Positions 8,630 through 17,398 of a DNA stretch of 64,000 nucleotides are shown here, one piece after another; the first letter of the stretch is position 1, and every line of letters begins with the position of its first letter. Position numbers and translations under genes: made by a program. Below the pieces are notes generated by a model, which searched no databases, had not been told where the DNA came from, and saw only the letters and a program-made list of their open reading frames with translations. This DNA comes from Pseudomonadota bacterium (GTDB lineage Bacteria; Pseudomonadota; Alphaproteobacteria; Sphingomonadales; Sphingomonadaceae): contig JAJZTH010000001.1 of the NCBI GenBank assembly GCA_021849075.1, positions 186,001 through 250,000 on the forward strand, written 5' to 3'.

Positions 8630-9123
8630 TATTCCGCGAAAGCCGCGTCAATCACAGCGCCATCCTCGCTCAGCGTGACGACGTGCATGGGCGCCATGAA
8701 ACGCTTGCCGGGCTTGTCGTCGACGGAAGGCCGCTGAACCTCGACAATGTCGCCCGCGCCGAAATTCTCGACCGCGACGATCTCACCCAGCGCTTCGCCG
8801 GTGCTGGAGGTGCAGGGCAAGCCGATCAGGTCGGCATGATAATATTCGCCCTCGCCCAGTTCGGGCAGGGCGGAACGGGGCACGGTCAGTTCGGTGCCAC
8901 GCAGGGCTTCGGCCGCGCTCCGGTCGCCAATTTCGGCGAAACGAGCGACCGCGCCATTGGGGCCGGGACGCACCGACTTCAACGTCAATGTGCGCCCCGC
9001 CACATCAAAGCCCTTGTAGCTTTTGAGGCTTTCCACCCCTTCGCCAAAGAGCTTCAAACGGACTTCGCCCGCCACGCCATGCGCGCCGATGATGACGGCG
9101 AGAGTGACGGGCTTGTCGGTCAA
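8629..9123 (-). CDS. rimM: Ribosome maturation factor RimM
   Basis: This 164-residue protein has the RimM N-terminal motif IIGAHGVAGEVRLKLF and a PRC-barrel second half (EYYHADLIGLPCTSS ... GEIVAVENFGAGDIVEVQRP ... FMAPMHVVTLSEDGAVIDA). RimM binds S19 on the 30S subunit and assists maturation of the 16S rRNA head. The start lies 5 bases after the rpsP stop, the usual arrangement. Its stop codon overlaps the second half of the vapBC operator, suggesting that the toxin-antitoxin unit was placed exactly at the gene end. Confidence 0.95.
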   Translation of the reverse strand: MTDKPVTLAVIIGAHGVAGEVRLKLFGEGVESLKSYKGFDVAGRTLTLKSVRPGPNGAVARFAEIGDRSAAEALRGTELTVPRSALPELGEGEYYHADLIGLPCTSSTGEALGEIVAVENFGAGDIVEVQRPSVDDKPGKRFMAPMHVVTLSEDGAVIDAAFAE

Positions 9124-9128
9124 GATGC

Positions 9129-9566
9129 TCAGCCTTCAGCCGATTCTTCAGCCGGGGCTTCTTCAGCAGCCGGAGCAGCGGCGGCCTCAGCGGCAGCGGC
9201 CTTGGCGGCTTCGGCAGCTTCAGCGGCTTCGGCAGCCTTGGCGGCGCGGTCTTCAGCGCGGTCCTTGGCCTTCTGACCCGGCTCAGCCTTGTTCGGGTTG
9301 TTGCGGGCAGCGCGTTCCTTCACGCCGGCGGCGTCCAGGAAGCGGGCGACGCGATCGGTCGGCTGGGCGCCAGCGGCAACCCAGTGCTTTGCGCGCTCAA
9401 CGTCCAGAACGACGCGCTTTTCGTCGCCCTTGGGCAGAACGGGGTTGTAGCTGCCGATGCGCTCGATGAACTTGCCGTCACGCGGCGCGCGGCTGTCGGC
9501 CACGACGATGCGATAATAAGGACGCTTCTTGGAGCCGCCGCGCGACAGACGGATGGAGGTTGCCAT
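9129..9566 (-). CDS. rpsP: 30S ribosomal protein S16 with Ala/Glu-rich tail
   Basis: Residues 1-80 of this 145-residue protein are a standard S16: [36 protein letters not shown], and [21 protein letters not shown]16 is an early 30S assembly protein. Beyond about residue 85 the protein continues with a charged, Ala- and Glu-rich low-complexity tail of about 60 residues (repeated AAEA). Bacterial S16 proteins are often only 80-90 residues; long tails occur in alphaproteobacteria. The tail is likely disordered or helical on the ribosome surface. The gene follows ffh after 118 bases that contain a palindromic repeat. Confidence 0.95.
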   Translation of the reverse strand: MATSIRLSRGGSKKRPYYRIVVADSRAPRDGKFIERIGSYNPVLPKGDEKRVVLDVERAKHWVAAGAQPTDRVARFLDAAGVKERAARNNPNKAEPGQKAKDRAEDRAAKAAEAAEAAEAAKAAAAEAAAAPAAEEAPAEESAEG

Positions 9567-9604
9567 GGAAATAGACCTTTCTAACTAACTGCTTTGTTTA
9601 GGGT

Positions 9605-9677
9605 CGTCATCCCAGCGATAGCTGGCGCCTCTCTCCCCCGAAGGAGAAGTGAAGCCCCAGCTTTCGCTGGGATGACG
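9605..9677. repeat. Palindromic repeat, CGTCATCCCAGCGA family, intergenic copy
   Basis: Arms of 21 bases at 9605-9625 and 9657-9677 match as an inverted repeat with one mismatch, around a 31-base loop. The element lies between the ffh stop and the rpsP start, so the transcript can fold it. The core CGTCATCCCAGCGA recurs inside mtaB at 15443. It looks like a REP-type element of the host genome. Confidence 0.82.
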
Positions 9678-9684
9678 GGTTACT

Positions 9685-11166
9685 TCACTTCTTCATGAAA
9701 TTCTGAAAGCCCGGCGGCAGCTTGGGCATGTTGCCGCCCAGACCACCAAGGCCGCCCAGCCCCGACAGGTCGGGCGGGCCGCCCGCGCCACCATCGGGAC
9801 CGCCCAGCCCACCAAGGCCGCCCATGCCGCCACCGGTGAACATCTTGGCCAGCCCTTTCAGGCCGCCCATCTTGCGGATCTTTTTCATCGCCGTTTCCAT
9901 CTCCTGATGCATTTTCAGGAGACGGTTGACGTCCTGCACGGTCCGGCCGGCACCCTTGGCGATGCGGATCTTGCGCTTGGCGTTGATCAGGGCGGGCTTT
10001 TCCCGCTCCTTGGGCGTCATGGAGCCGATCATGGCGTCCAGATGGATCAGCGTCTTGTCGTTCGCGCCGCTATTGGCCATCGCCGCCTGCGCCTTTTTGA
10101 GGCCCGGCAGCATGCCCGCCAGCGCGCCCAGGCCGCCCATGCGGCGCATCTGATTAAGCTGCGCGCGCAGGTCGTTCATGTCGAACTGACCCTTGGCCAT
10201 CTTCTTGGCCAGCTTGTCGGCTTCCTCGGCGTCGATCGTCTCGGCGGCCTTTTCGACCAGCGAAACCACATCGCCCATGCCCAGGATGCGCTGGGCGACA
10301 CGGGCCGGATGGAAAGGCTCGATCGCGTCCAGCTTTTCGCCGGTGCCCGCAAACTTGATCGGACGGCCCGTGACGGCGCGCATCGACAATGCTGCGCCAC
10401 CGCGGGCGTCGCCGTCCATACGGGTCAGCACCACGCCGGTCAGCGGCACCTGCGCCGAGAAGCTGGTCGCGACGTTCACTGCGTCCTGCCCGGTCAGCGA
10501 GTCGACCACCAGCAGGATTTCGGCCGGCGTCGCCACATCGGCAACCGCCTTCATCTCGTCCATCAGCGCCTGATCGACGTGCAGACGACCGGCGGTGTCG
10601 AGCATGACGACGTCGAAGCCCTGAAGCTTGGCCGCCTGAAGCGCGCGCTTGGCGATATCGACCGGCTGCTGCCCGGCGATGATCGGCAGGGTCGCAACAT
10701 CCGTCTGCGTGCCCAGCACCGCCAGCTGCTCCTGCGCGGCGGGGCGCTGCACGTCGAGCGACGCCATCAACACCTTCTTGCGCTCGCGCTCCTTCAGGCG
10801 CTTGGCGATCTTGGCGGTGGAGGTGGTCTTACCCGAACCCTGCAAACCGACCATCATGATGACGGCGGGCGGGGTCACATCGATCATCAGGTCCGACGTA
10901 TCCGAACCCAGCGTCTCGGTCAGCGTGTCGGAGACGATCTTGACGACCATCTGGCCGGGCGTAACCGACCGCAGCACATCGCTGCCCACAGCGCGCTCGG
11001 TCGCCTGATCGACGAACTGGCGCACGACCGGCAGCGCGACGTCGGCCTCCAGCAGCGCGATTCGCACCTCACGCATCGCGGCGCGGACATCGTCCTCCGT
11101 AAGCGCACCGCGCCCACGCAGTTTGTCGAATACCCCACCGAGACGATCGCTTAGCGAATCGAACAT
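9685..11166 (-). CDS. ffh: Signal recognition particle protein (SRP54 homologue)
   Basis: This 493-residue protein has the N domain (FDSLSDRLGGVFDKLRGRG), the GTPase G domain with GLQGSGKTTSTAKIA, SLDVQRPAAQEQL, DTAGRLH and TRMDGDARGGAAL, and a Met-rich M domain (FDMNDLRAQLNQMRRMGG ... GLKGLAKMF). The C-terminus is Gly/Leu-rich. Ffh binds 4.5S RNA and signal sequences and delivers ribosomes to FtsY, encoded at 16457. I chose the ATG at 11166 because GAGG sits 5 bases upstream; in-frame GTG codons at 11169 and 11172 overlap that site. It heads the ffh-rpsP-rimM-trmD-rplS group. Confidence 0.96.
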   Translation of the reverse strand: MFDSLSDRLGGVFDKLRGRGALTEDDVRAAMREVRIALLEADVALPVVRQFVDQATERAVGSDVLRSVTPGQMVVKIVSDTLTETLGSDTSDLMIDVTPPAVIMMVGLQGSGKTTSTAKIAKRLKERERKKVLMASLDVQRPAAQEQLAVLGTQTDVATLPIIAGQQPVDIAKRALQAAKLQGFDVVMLDTAGRLHVDQALMDEMKAVADVATPAEILLVVDSLTGQDAVNVATSFSAQVPLTGVVLTRMDGDARGGAALSMRAVTGRPIKFAGTGEKLDAIEPFHPARVAQRILGMGDVVSLVEKAAETIDAEEADKLAKKMAKGQFDMNDLRAQLNQMRRMGGLGALAGMLPGLKKAQAAMANSGANDKTLIHLDAMIGSMTPKEREKPALINAKRKIRIAKGAGRTVQDVNRLLKMHQEMETAMKKIRKMGGLKGLAKMFTGGGMGGLGGLGGPDGGAGGPPDLSGLGGLGGLGGNMPKLPPGFQNFMKK

Positions 11167-11324
11167 CACCACCTCATTTGGGCCAAAAGGCCCGGAAAAT
11201 CTTGCCTACCCATCAAACGACAAAATCGCCGGCGGGCGAAACTTCGCCGGCCAGCGTCCATCCGATGCCCCTCTTGGGCGTCCTGGAGTCGTCAGGATAT
11301 CAGACGGCACGCCGCCCGATTGCA

Positions 11325-11349
11325 GGGCGCCCTTAACGCAAGGGCGCCC
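11325..11349. repeat. Perfect 10-bp hairpin
   Basis: GGGCGCCCTT (11325-11334) and AAGGGCGCCC (11340-11349) form a perfect stem with a 5-base loop, 14 bases beyond the stop of the membrane protein gene. No T-tract follows on the minus strand, so it is at best a weak terminator or an mRNA-stabilising structure. Confidence 0.5.
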
Positions 11350-11362
11350 GTGATGCAAGCGA

Positions 11363-12085
11363 TCAGGCTGGTGAGAGCGCCATTACCAGCGCACCGATCG
11401 GCGGGCTTGCCGCCAGCGATGGAATGGCCATGCCCTCCACAGTGATGACGATGGCGCCCACACCATAGGCCGGATGCACCCGCCGCCGCGAAATCAGGTC
11501 ATAGACGACCGCGATGGACAGATACAGAAGCTGCATCCCCAGCACCGCCAGCCCACTTAACGGACCTAGCAACGGCATGGGCAGAATACGGCCGAAGGCA
11601 GGACCGATGATCGCGATCATCGTGCAGATCATCAGGCGGCGATGCCAGTCGGTGCGCCGTCTGGCCTGAATGGCCAGCGTCAACAGCAGGACGAAGGCCG
11701 TCAATTCCAGCAGGCTGAGCGCCATGAAAATGCGCGGCGTGAAGAAAGGCGGTACGCGATCCAGCCGCACCGCCATGCAGGCGGTCAGCAGACCCAGCGG
11801 CACCATCGCCACCGCCAGCCCCACCGCGGTCCAGCCCAGTCGCCGATGCAGCCCCATCGTACCGCGCCGAACCAGCGCCGCCTGCACCACGAATAGCAAA
11901 GTCCATGCCATGAACACCGCGCCATGGACATGCACCCAATAGGGCGCCCGACCGGCATCCACCAGCCCGCGCAGCGCGAAAGATCCAAAACCACCGATGA
12001 CCGTGACCGCAATGAATACGGCCATGGCCAGAAAAAAGCCGTTCTCGCGCGCGGTGACGCGCGGCGGCATAGCTATCGCATCCAT
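11363..12085 (-). CDS. Polytopic membrane protein of unknown function
   Basis: This 240-residue protein has about six or seven membrane-spanning segments. It carries paired motifs LHRRLGWTAVGLA and WHRRLMICTMIAIIGPAFGR at the cytoplasmic ends of helices, and HVHGAVFMAW in an early helix. The conserved His residues would suit haem or metal binding, but that is inference. The ATG at 12085 was chosen because the 74 codons upstream look non-coding (Cys/Arg-rich). It is divergent from the amino-acid permease across 178 bases that should hold both promoters. Confidence 0.75.
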   Translation of the reverse strand: MDAIAMPPRVTARENGFFLAMAVFIAVTVIGGFGSFALRGLVDAGRAPYWVHVHGAVFMAWTLLFVVQAALVRRGTMGLHRRLGWTAVGLAVAMVPLGLLTACMAVRLDRVPPFFTPRIFMALSLLELTAFVLLLTLAIQARRRTDWHRRLMICTMIAIIGPAFGRILPMPLLGPLSGLAVLGMQLLYLSIAVVYDLISRRRVHPAYGVGAIVITVEGMAIPSLAASPPIGALVMALSPA

Positions 12086-12263
12086 GGGAAGCCCTTTCGC
12101 TCGATTACCCTGATGCGACCCTTTGCCTGTCGTTGACGCCTTTCTATCAGAAGCGCAGGGGCAAGACGACCGGGCGCTGCATATCCCGTCAGCGCTTGCG
12201 CAAAATCTTGTTATACGCCAGCACAACAGCCCGCAGACGATGTAAGGGGGAGCAAAAGACGCC

Positions 12264-13661
12264 ATGAGTTGGACACGCCGCAAGCCGATGGAGGCGATGA
12301 CGCCCAAGGACGCGGGCCATCAGATGGCGCGCACCCTATCCTGGCCGCATCTGCTGGCGCTGGGCGTCGGCGCGATCGTCGGCACCGGCATCCTGACCCT
12401 GATCGGCGTCGGCGCGGATCGCGCCGGCCCAGCCGTCCTGCTCTCCTTCGCCATTGCCGGCGCGATCTGCGCCTGCGCCGCGCTCGCCTATGCCGAACTC
12501 TCCACCATGATGCCGGCGGCGGGCAGCGCCTATAGCTACTCTTATGTCGTGCTGGGCGAAGGCATCGCCTGGATCGTGGGCTGGTCGCTCATTCTGGAAT
12601 ATAGTCTGGTCGTGTCGACCGTGGCGGTCGGCTGGTCGGGCTATGCCGCCCCGCTGCTGACGCCGCTGGGCTTTCCCGAACTGCTCACCAAAGGGCCGGA
12701 ACTGGGCGGCCTCATCAACCTGCCCGCCATATTCATCATCGCGGTGGTCGCGGGGCTGCTGATGTTCGGCACGCGGGAAAGCGCGCGCCTCAACACCATC
12801 CTCGTCCTCATCAAGATCGTGACGCTCAGCCTGTTCGTCGCCTATGCCCTGCCCGCCTTCGACGCAGCCAATCTCGATCCGTTCATGCCTTTCGGCTTCG
12901 CCAAGCATATGGGACCGGACGGGGTCGAGCGCGGGGTGATGGCCGCCGCCGCAATCATCTTCTTCGCCTTTTACGGCTTCGACGCCATTTCGACGGCGGC
13001 GGAAGAGGCCAAGAACCCGGATCGCGACCTTGCCATCGGCATCGTCGGATCGCTGATCGTCTGCACGCTCATCTATGTGCTGGTGGCCGCCGCCGCGATC
13101 GGCGCCCTGCCCTTCACCCGCTTTGCCGACAGCCCGGAGCCGCTGGCGCTTATCCTGCGTGAAATGGGACAGGGCGGCATCGCCCGCATCGTCGCCATCG
13201 CCGCCGTGATCGCGCTGCCAACGGTACTGCTGGGCTTCCTCTATGGCCAGAGCCGCATCTTTCTGGTGATGGCGCGCGACGGCTTCCTGCCGCAATCGCT
13301 GGCCCGCATTTCAAAGCGCGGCACCCCCGCCCGCATCACGGCCGTAACCGCTATGCTGGTCTCCATCATCGCCGGCGTCCTGCCGATCGACGAAATCGCC
13401 GCTCTGGCGAACGCCGGCACGCTGATCGCCTTCACCGCCGTCGGCTTGTGCCTGCTGGTGCTGCGCAAGCGCGCGCCTGACCTCAAGCGCCCCTTCCGCA
13501 CGCCCGCCGCCTGGGTCGTGGGCATCGGCGCAGTCGCGGGCTGCGCCTATCTGTTCCTCAGCCTGCCGATGAAGACGATCATGGCTTGTCTCATCTGGAA
13601 CGCGATCGGGCTGTTGGTCTATTTTCTCTATGGGCAAAGAAGGGCGAGCGCTGCCCGCTAA
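12264..13661 (+). CDS. APC-superfamily amino-acid permease
   Basis: This 465-residue protein has about 12 transmembrane helices. GVGAIVGTGILTLIGVGADRAGPAVLLSF (given here in part: GVGAIVGTGILTLIG) is the APC helix-1 substrate motif, and IIFFAFYGFDAISTAAEEAKNP (in part: FYGFDAISTAAEEAKNP) with YGQSRIFLVMARDGFLP are typical of the cationic amino-acid transporter branch. It should import amino acids or polyamines across the inner membrane; the substrate is not determined. A GGGGGAG ribosome-binding site lies before the ATG. The convergent higA gene ends two bases beyond its stop. Confidence 0.9.
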   Translation: MSWTRRKPMEAMTPKDAGHQMARTLSWPHLLALGVGAIVGTGILTLIGVGADRAGPAVLLSFAIAGAICACAALAYAELSTMMPAAGSAYSYSYVVLGEGIAWIVGWSLILEYSLVVSTVAVGWSGYAAPLLTPLGFPELLTKGPELGGLINLPAIFIIAVVAGLLMFGTRESARLNTILVLIKIVTLSLFVAYALPAFDAANLDPFMPFGFAKHMGPDGVERGVMAAAAIIFFAFYGFDAISTAAEEAKNPDRDLAIGIVGSLIVCTLIYVLVAAAAIGALPFTRFADSPEPLALILREMGQGGIARIVAIAAVIALPTVLLGFLYGQSRIFLVMARDGFLPQSLARISKRGTPARITAVTAMLVSIIAGVLPIDEIAALANAGTLIAFTAVGLCLLVLRKRAPDLKRPFRTPAAWVVGIGAVAGCAYLFLSLPMKTIMACLIWNAIGLLVYFLYGQRRASAAR

Positions 13662-13663
13662 GC

Positions 13664-13960
13664 TCAAGCCGCCAGCGGCTTGACCGCCAACTCATCCGCA
13701 TGTTGGCGCGCCATGGCCAGATCGTAGCGCGTCTGCATCCGCATCAGCGTTTCAGCATCGATACCGCACAGCTTTTCGAAGCGAAGCGCCATTTCCGCCG
13801 TCAGGTCTTGCCGCTGATTGAGCAGGCGGCTGACCGTCTGCCGGGTGACGCCCAGATGACCGGCAAGATCGCCCAGCTTCAAACCATGCGCCTCGACAAT
13901 CTCCGTCCGCAACCAGTCGCCAGGATGAATGGCCAGCGACGCATGCATTTTAAGCGCCAT
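13664..13960 (-). CDS. higA: HigA-family antitoxin (XRE helix-turn-helix)
   Basis: This 98-residue protein has the HigA/VapI layout: [16 protein letters not shown], then the helix-turn-helix KLGDLAGHLGVTRQTVSRLLNQ (in part: LAGHLGVTRQTVSRLLNQ), then LTAEMALRFEKLCGIDAETL. It should neutralise the HigB toxin encoded just upstream and repress the operon. The order toxin-then-antitoxin is characteristic of higBA. The two genes overlap by 11 bases. Confidence 0.92.
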   Translation of the reverse strand: MALKMHASLAIHPGDWLRTEIVEAHGLKLGDLAGHLGVTRQTVSRLLNQRQDLTAEMALRFEKLCGIDAETLMRMQTRYDLAMARQHADELAVKPLAA

Positions 13961-14240
13961 GATAATCCTCCAAATCCATATCCGTCAGCGCGCCCTGTTC
14001 GCTGACCCGAAACGTCAAACGCCAGTTGCGGGTCACTGTCATCGACCATGTACCGACGCGATCGCCGGTTAACGGGTGCAATCCGTAATTGGGCGGCTGA
14101 GCCAACACATCCAGCGACGTTGCCGCATCTATGAAAACCAGCATCTTGCGTAGTCGGGCCACATCACCGACCAAGCCTTTGGCGTTGCCGGTCTCGAAAA
14201 AGCGGCGCAGCCCCTTATGCGCGATGCTTTCGATCTCCAT
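13950..14240 (-). CDS. higB: HigB-family toxin (RelE-like mRNA interferase)
   Basis: This 96-residue protein has the HigB features IAHKGLRRFFETGNAKGL, PNYGLHPLTGDRVGTWSM and NWRLTFRV before an acidic end. HigB toxins bind the ribosome A site and cleave mRNA. It is the first gene of the pair and overlaps higA. The basic and aromatic residues used by the family (the Arg in NWRLTFR and the His of YGLHPL) are present, so it is probably functional. Confidence 0.92.
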   Translation of the reverse strand: MEIESIAHKGLRRFFETGNAKGLVGDVARLRKMLVFIDAATSLDVLAQPPNYGLHPLTGDRVGTWSMTVTRNWRLTFRVSEQGALTDMDLEDYHGA

Positions 14241-14242
14241 AT

Positions 14243-14259
14243 GTAACGCGATAGGTTAC
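14243..14259 (-). promoter_or_regulatory. Probable HigBA operator
   Basis: GTAAC and GTTAC form inverted half-sites 7 bases apart just upstream of higB, and another GTTAC lies at 14284-14288. A palindrome at this place is typical of operators bound by the antitoxin helix-turn-helix. The promoter also faces dapF, which starts about 80 bases away on the other strand. Confidence 0.6.
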
Positions 14260-14337
14260 GCCGGGGAAAATGTCAACCAAGACGTTACATTCTGCATCCG
14301 CTGGCGTTTTGATGCCATTCCCATTACATGCGCGCCC

Positions 14338-15138
14338 ATGGGACGTTTTTCGAAGATGCATGGCCTGGGCAATGATTTCGTCGTGATCGACGCGCGCGAA
14401 GGCGCGGTCGACATGACGGAGGCGCGCGCCCGCGCCATTGCCGATCGCCATGCCGGCATCGGCTGCGATCAGTTGATCGTGATCGGGCAAAGCGACGATG
14501 CCGATGTATCGATGCAGATTTTCAACGCGGATGGCAGCGAAGTGGAAGCCTGCGGCAACGCCACCCGCTGCGTCCCTCTGTTCGTCGGCCGCGACGTGCT
14601 GATCCGCACCAAGGCAGGGCTGCTTGATGCGAAAAGCGTCGACGGCGGCGCCAGCGTCGACATGGGCGCGCCGCGCTTCGACTGGGATGCGATCCCCCTC
14701 GCCTACCCCATGGACACGCTGACAATGGGCGCCAGCTGGGAAGATCTGCCCACCCCCGCCGCCGTCAATGTCGGCAACCCGCATGTCATCTTCTTCGTGG
14801 ACGATCTCGACACTGTGAACTTCGACCGGCTGGGACCGCTGATCGAGCATGATCCGCTGTTTCCCGCGCGCGTGAACGTCAATTTTGCGCAGGTGATCGG
14901 CGACAATCATATCCGCCTGGTCGTATGGGAACGCGGCGCGGGCCTGACGCGCGCCTGCGGCACCGGCGCTTGCGCCACCGCCGTCGCCGCTATCCGTCGC
15001 AAGCTGATGACCGGCCCCGTCACCGTCAGCCTGCCGGGCGGCGACCTCGTCATCGCATGGGCGCCCGGCGGCGCCATTCGCATGACCGGCCCCGCCACCC
15101 ATGTCTTCGACGGCGAGGCCGACTGGTCCCGTTTCTGA
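14338..15138 (+). CDS. dapF: Diaminopimelate epimerase
   Basis: This 266-residue protein starts MGRFSKMHGLGNDFVVID, the family N-terminus. The two catalytic cysteines are present: C72 in VEACGNATRC and C207 in TRACGTGACATAV. DapF converts LL- to meso-diaminopimelate for lysine and peptidoglycan synthesis in the cytoplasm. The frame is open 69 codons upstream but that part overlaps higB and is not family-like. The genes mtaB and ftsY follow closely, a gene order common in sphingomonads and other alphaproteobacteria. Confidence 0.97.
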   Translation: MGRFSKMHGLGNDFVVIDAREGAVDMTEARARAIADRHAGIGCDQLIVIGQSDDADVSMQIFNADGSEVEACGNATRCVPLFVGRDVLIRTKAGLLDAKSVDGGASVDMGAPRFDWDAIPLAYPMDTLTMGASWEDLPTPAAVNVGNPHVIFFVDDLDTVNFDRLGPLIEHDPLFPARVNVNFAQVIGDNHIRLVVWERGAGLTRACGTGACATAVAAIRRKLMTGPVTVSLPGGDLVIAWAPGGAIRMTGPATHVFDGEADWSRF

Positions 15139-15143
15139 CCGCC

Positions 15144-16460
15144 ATGCCCGGCCCTGACATCATCACCATGGGCTGTCGCCTCAACATCGCGGAGAGCGAG
15201 GCGATACGCGACATGGCGGCGGGACAGGATGACCTGATCGTCGTCAACAGCTGCGCCGTGACCGCCGAAGCAGTCCGCCAGACCCGGCAGGCGATCCGCC
15301 GCGCCAAGCGGGAACGGCCCGACGCCCGCATCCTCGTCACCGGTTGCGCCGCCCAGACCGAACCCCAGACCTTCGCCGCCATGGCCGAAGTCGACGGCGT
15401 CATCGGCAACCGGGAGAAGATGGAGGCGGCAACCTACCTCCCGTCATCCCAGCGAAGGCTGGGATCTCAGGCGATAGGGCGCGACGTTGGGCCTGAGATG
15501 CCAGCCTTCGCATCCATGGCGGAAAAGGTGCGCGTCTCCGACATCATGGCCGTGCGCGACACCGCGCCGCACATGGCCAGCGCTTTTGCCGACCATGCCC
15601 GCGCCTTTCTGGAGGTGCAAAATGGCTGCGACCATCGCTGCACCTTCTGCATCATCCCCTATGGCCGGGGGAACAGCCGCTCCGTCCCAGCCGGCGCAGT
15701 GATCGACAAGGCCAAACAACTGGTCGACGCGGGCTATAGCGAAATCGTGCTGACCGGCGTGGACGTCACCAGCTATGGCCCGGACCTGCCCGGCAGCCCC
15801 TCGCTCGGCCTGTTGATCGAACGCATATTGAAGGGCGTGCCCGACCTCCCCCGCCTGCGCCTCTCCTCAATCGACAGCGTGGAGATTGACGAGCGGCTGT
15901 TCGATCTGATCGCGCACGAGCCGCGCATGATGCCGCATCTGCATCTGTCGCTTCAGGCCGGCGACGACATGATCCTCAAGCGCATGAAACGCCGTCACGG
16001 CCGCGCCGACGCCATCGCCATCGTCCAGCGCGTCAAAGCCGCCCGCCCGGACATCAGCATCGGCGCGGACATCATCGCCGGCTTCCCGACCGAGGATGAC
16101 GCCATGTTCGAAAACAGCCTGAGGCTGGTCAACGAATGCGACATCGTTCACGGCCATATCTTCCCCTATTCGCCCCGCGCCGGCACGCCCGCCGCGCGGA
16201 TGCCGCAGGTGGACCGCACGACGATCAAGGCCCGCGCCGCCCGCCTGCGCGACGCCTGCGCCGCCCGCCGCGACGACTGGCTGCGCAGCCTGATCGGCGC
16301 CACGCAATCAGTGCTGGTCGAACGCAGCGGCATGAGCGGCCATGCCGAAAATTTCGCCCCGGTGCGTTTCGCATCGGCACAGCCCCCTTCCTCCATCGTG
16401 CGCGCGACAATCACGGGCCTTGAGAATGGCGCCCTGATCGCGCAAGAGGCGCAACAATGA
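15144..16460 (+). CDS. mtaB: tRNA (N6-threonylcarbamoyladenosine37-C2) methylthiotransferase
   Basis: This 438-residue radical-SAM enzyme has the N-terminal UPF0004 domain (ITMGCRLNIAESEAIRDMA, NSCAVTAEAVRQTRQAIRR, VTGCAAQTEPQTFA) and the radical-SAM motif C162-x3-C166-x2-C169 in NGCDHRCTFCIIPYGRG. It adds a methylthio group to t6A37 of tRNAs. Between about residues 101 and 125, just before AEKVRVSDIMAVRDTAPH, the protein carries an extra segment encoded by a REP-like palindrome (15442-15515), in frame. The C-terminal TRAM domain looks short. The stop overlaps ftsY in ATGA. Confidence 0.93.
   Translation: MPGPDIITMGCRLNIAESEAIRDMAAGQDDLIVVNSCAVTAEAVRQTRQAIRRAKRERPDARILVTGCAAQTEPQTFAAMAEVDGVIGNREKMEAATYLPSSQRRLGSQAIGRDVGPEMPAFASMAEKVRVSDIMAVRDTAPHMASAFADHARAFLEVQNGCDHRCTFCIIPYGRGNSRSVPAGAVIDKAKQLVDAGYSEIVLTGVDVTSYGPDLPGSPSLGLLIERILKGVPDLPRLRLSSIDSVEIDERLFDLIAHEPRMMPHLHLSLQAGDDMILKRMKRRHGRADAIAIVQRVKAARPDISIGADIIAGFPTEDDAMFENSLRLVNECDIVHGHIFPYSPRAGTPAARMPQVDRTTIKARAARLRDACAARRDDWLRSLIGATQSVLVERSGMSGHAENFAPVRFASAQPPSSIVRATITGLENGALIAQEAQQ
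15442..15515. repeat. Palindromic repeat, CGTCATCCCAGCGA family, inside mtaB
   Basis: Arms of 21 bases at 15452-15472 and 15491-15511 match as an inverted repeat with one mismatch, around an 18-base loop. The left edge CGTCATCCCAGCGAAGGCTGG matches the ffh-rpsP element at 9605. The insertion is a multiple of three and adds about 24-25 residues (SSQRRLGSQAIG to MPAFAS) to MtaB without a stop codon. Confidence 0.85.
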
Positions 16461-17398
16461 CTGATAATAGCGGCACCAGCTGGCGCGACCGTCTCTTTGG
16501 CGGCCTGAAGCGCACATCCGACAGGCTCGGCGACAATCTGACCGGCCTTTTCACCAAGGCCGCGCTCGACGCGCAGACGCTCGACGAGATTGAGGAAGCG
16601 CTGATCGTCTCCGACCTTGGTCCCGCCATGGCCGCGCGCGTGCGCGATCGCCTGGCCGAAGGGCGCTATAACAAGGAACTGACCGAGGAATATCTGCGCG
16701 AGATTATCGCGGAGGAGATTGAGAAGACCCTCGCGCCGGTGGCCCGCCCGCTGGAGATCGAGGCGTTCCCGCGGCCGCAGGTCATATTGGTGATCGGCGT
16801 CAACGGCTCGGGCAAGACCACCACCATCGCCAAGCTCGCCAATAATTTCCTGGAACAGGATTATGGCGTGATGCTGGCGGCGGGCGACACCTTCCGCGCG
16901 GCGGCCATCGGCCAGTTGAAGGTCTGGGCCGAGCGCCTCGGCATTCCCATCGTCGCGGGCAAGGAGGGCGGCGACGCCGCCGGCATCGTGTTCGACGCGG
17001 TCAAACAGGCGACCGCCACCGGCATCGACGTGCTGATCGTCGACACCGCCGGCCGTCTCCAGAACAAGACCGAGTTGATGGACGAACTGGCCAAGGTGCG
17101 CCGCGTGCTGGGCCGGTTGAACCCCGCCGCCCCGCACGACGTTGTGCTGGTGCTGGATGCCACCACGGGACAAAATGCGTTGAACCAGATCGAAGTCTTC
17201 AAGGAAACCGCGCAGGTGACGGGGCTGGTCATGACCAAGCTGGACGGCACGGCGCGCGGCGGCGTGCTGGTCGCGGCGGCGGAAAAATATCGCCTGCCCA
17301 TCCATGCGATCGGCGTGGGCGAAAAGATCGAGGATCTGCGCCCCTTCGATCCGGGCGACATGGCGCGCGCCATTGCGGGGACGGCCTATGCCCGCTGA
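16457..17398 (+). CDS. ftsY: Signal recognition particle receptor FtsY
   Basis: This 313-residue protein has the SRP GTPase NG domain: GVNGSGKTTTIAKLA, AAGDTFRAAAIGQLKVW, VDTAGRLQNKTELMDEL and VMTKLDGTARGGVLV. It is the docking partner of Ffh at the membrane. It lacks the long acidic A domain of E. coli FtsY, as usual in alphaproteobacteria. The ATG overlaps the mtaB stop, and yciB starts inside its last codons. Confidence 0.96.
   Translation: MTDNSGTSWRDRLFGGLKRTSDRLGDNLTGLFTKAALDAQTLDEIEEALIVSDLGPAMAARVRDRLAEGRYNKELTEEYLREIIAEEIEKTLAPVARPLEIEAFPRPQVILVIGVNGSGKTTTIAKLANNFLEQDYGVMLAAGDTFRAAAIGQLKVWAERLGIPIVAGKEGGDAAGIVFDAVKQATATGIDVLIVDTAGRLQNKTELMDELAKVRRVLGRLNPAAPHDVVLVLDATTGQNALNQIEVFKETAQVTGLVMTKLDGTARGGVLVAAAEKYRLPIHAIGVGEKIEDLRPFDPGDMARAIAGTAYAR

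Noticed and set aside
15144-16460. Sequencing error or frameshift in mtaB at the palindrome
   Set aside because: The palindrome is complete and its length keeps frame, so insertion is the simpler explanation.
17304-17387. Longer start for yciB inside ftsY
   Set aside because: The 28 extra residues are Arg-rich and unlike the family; MPADTK at 17388 matches.
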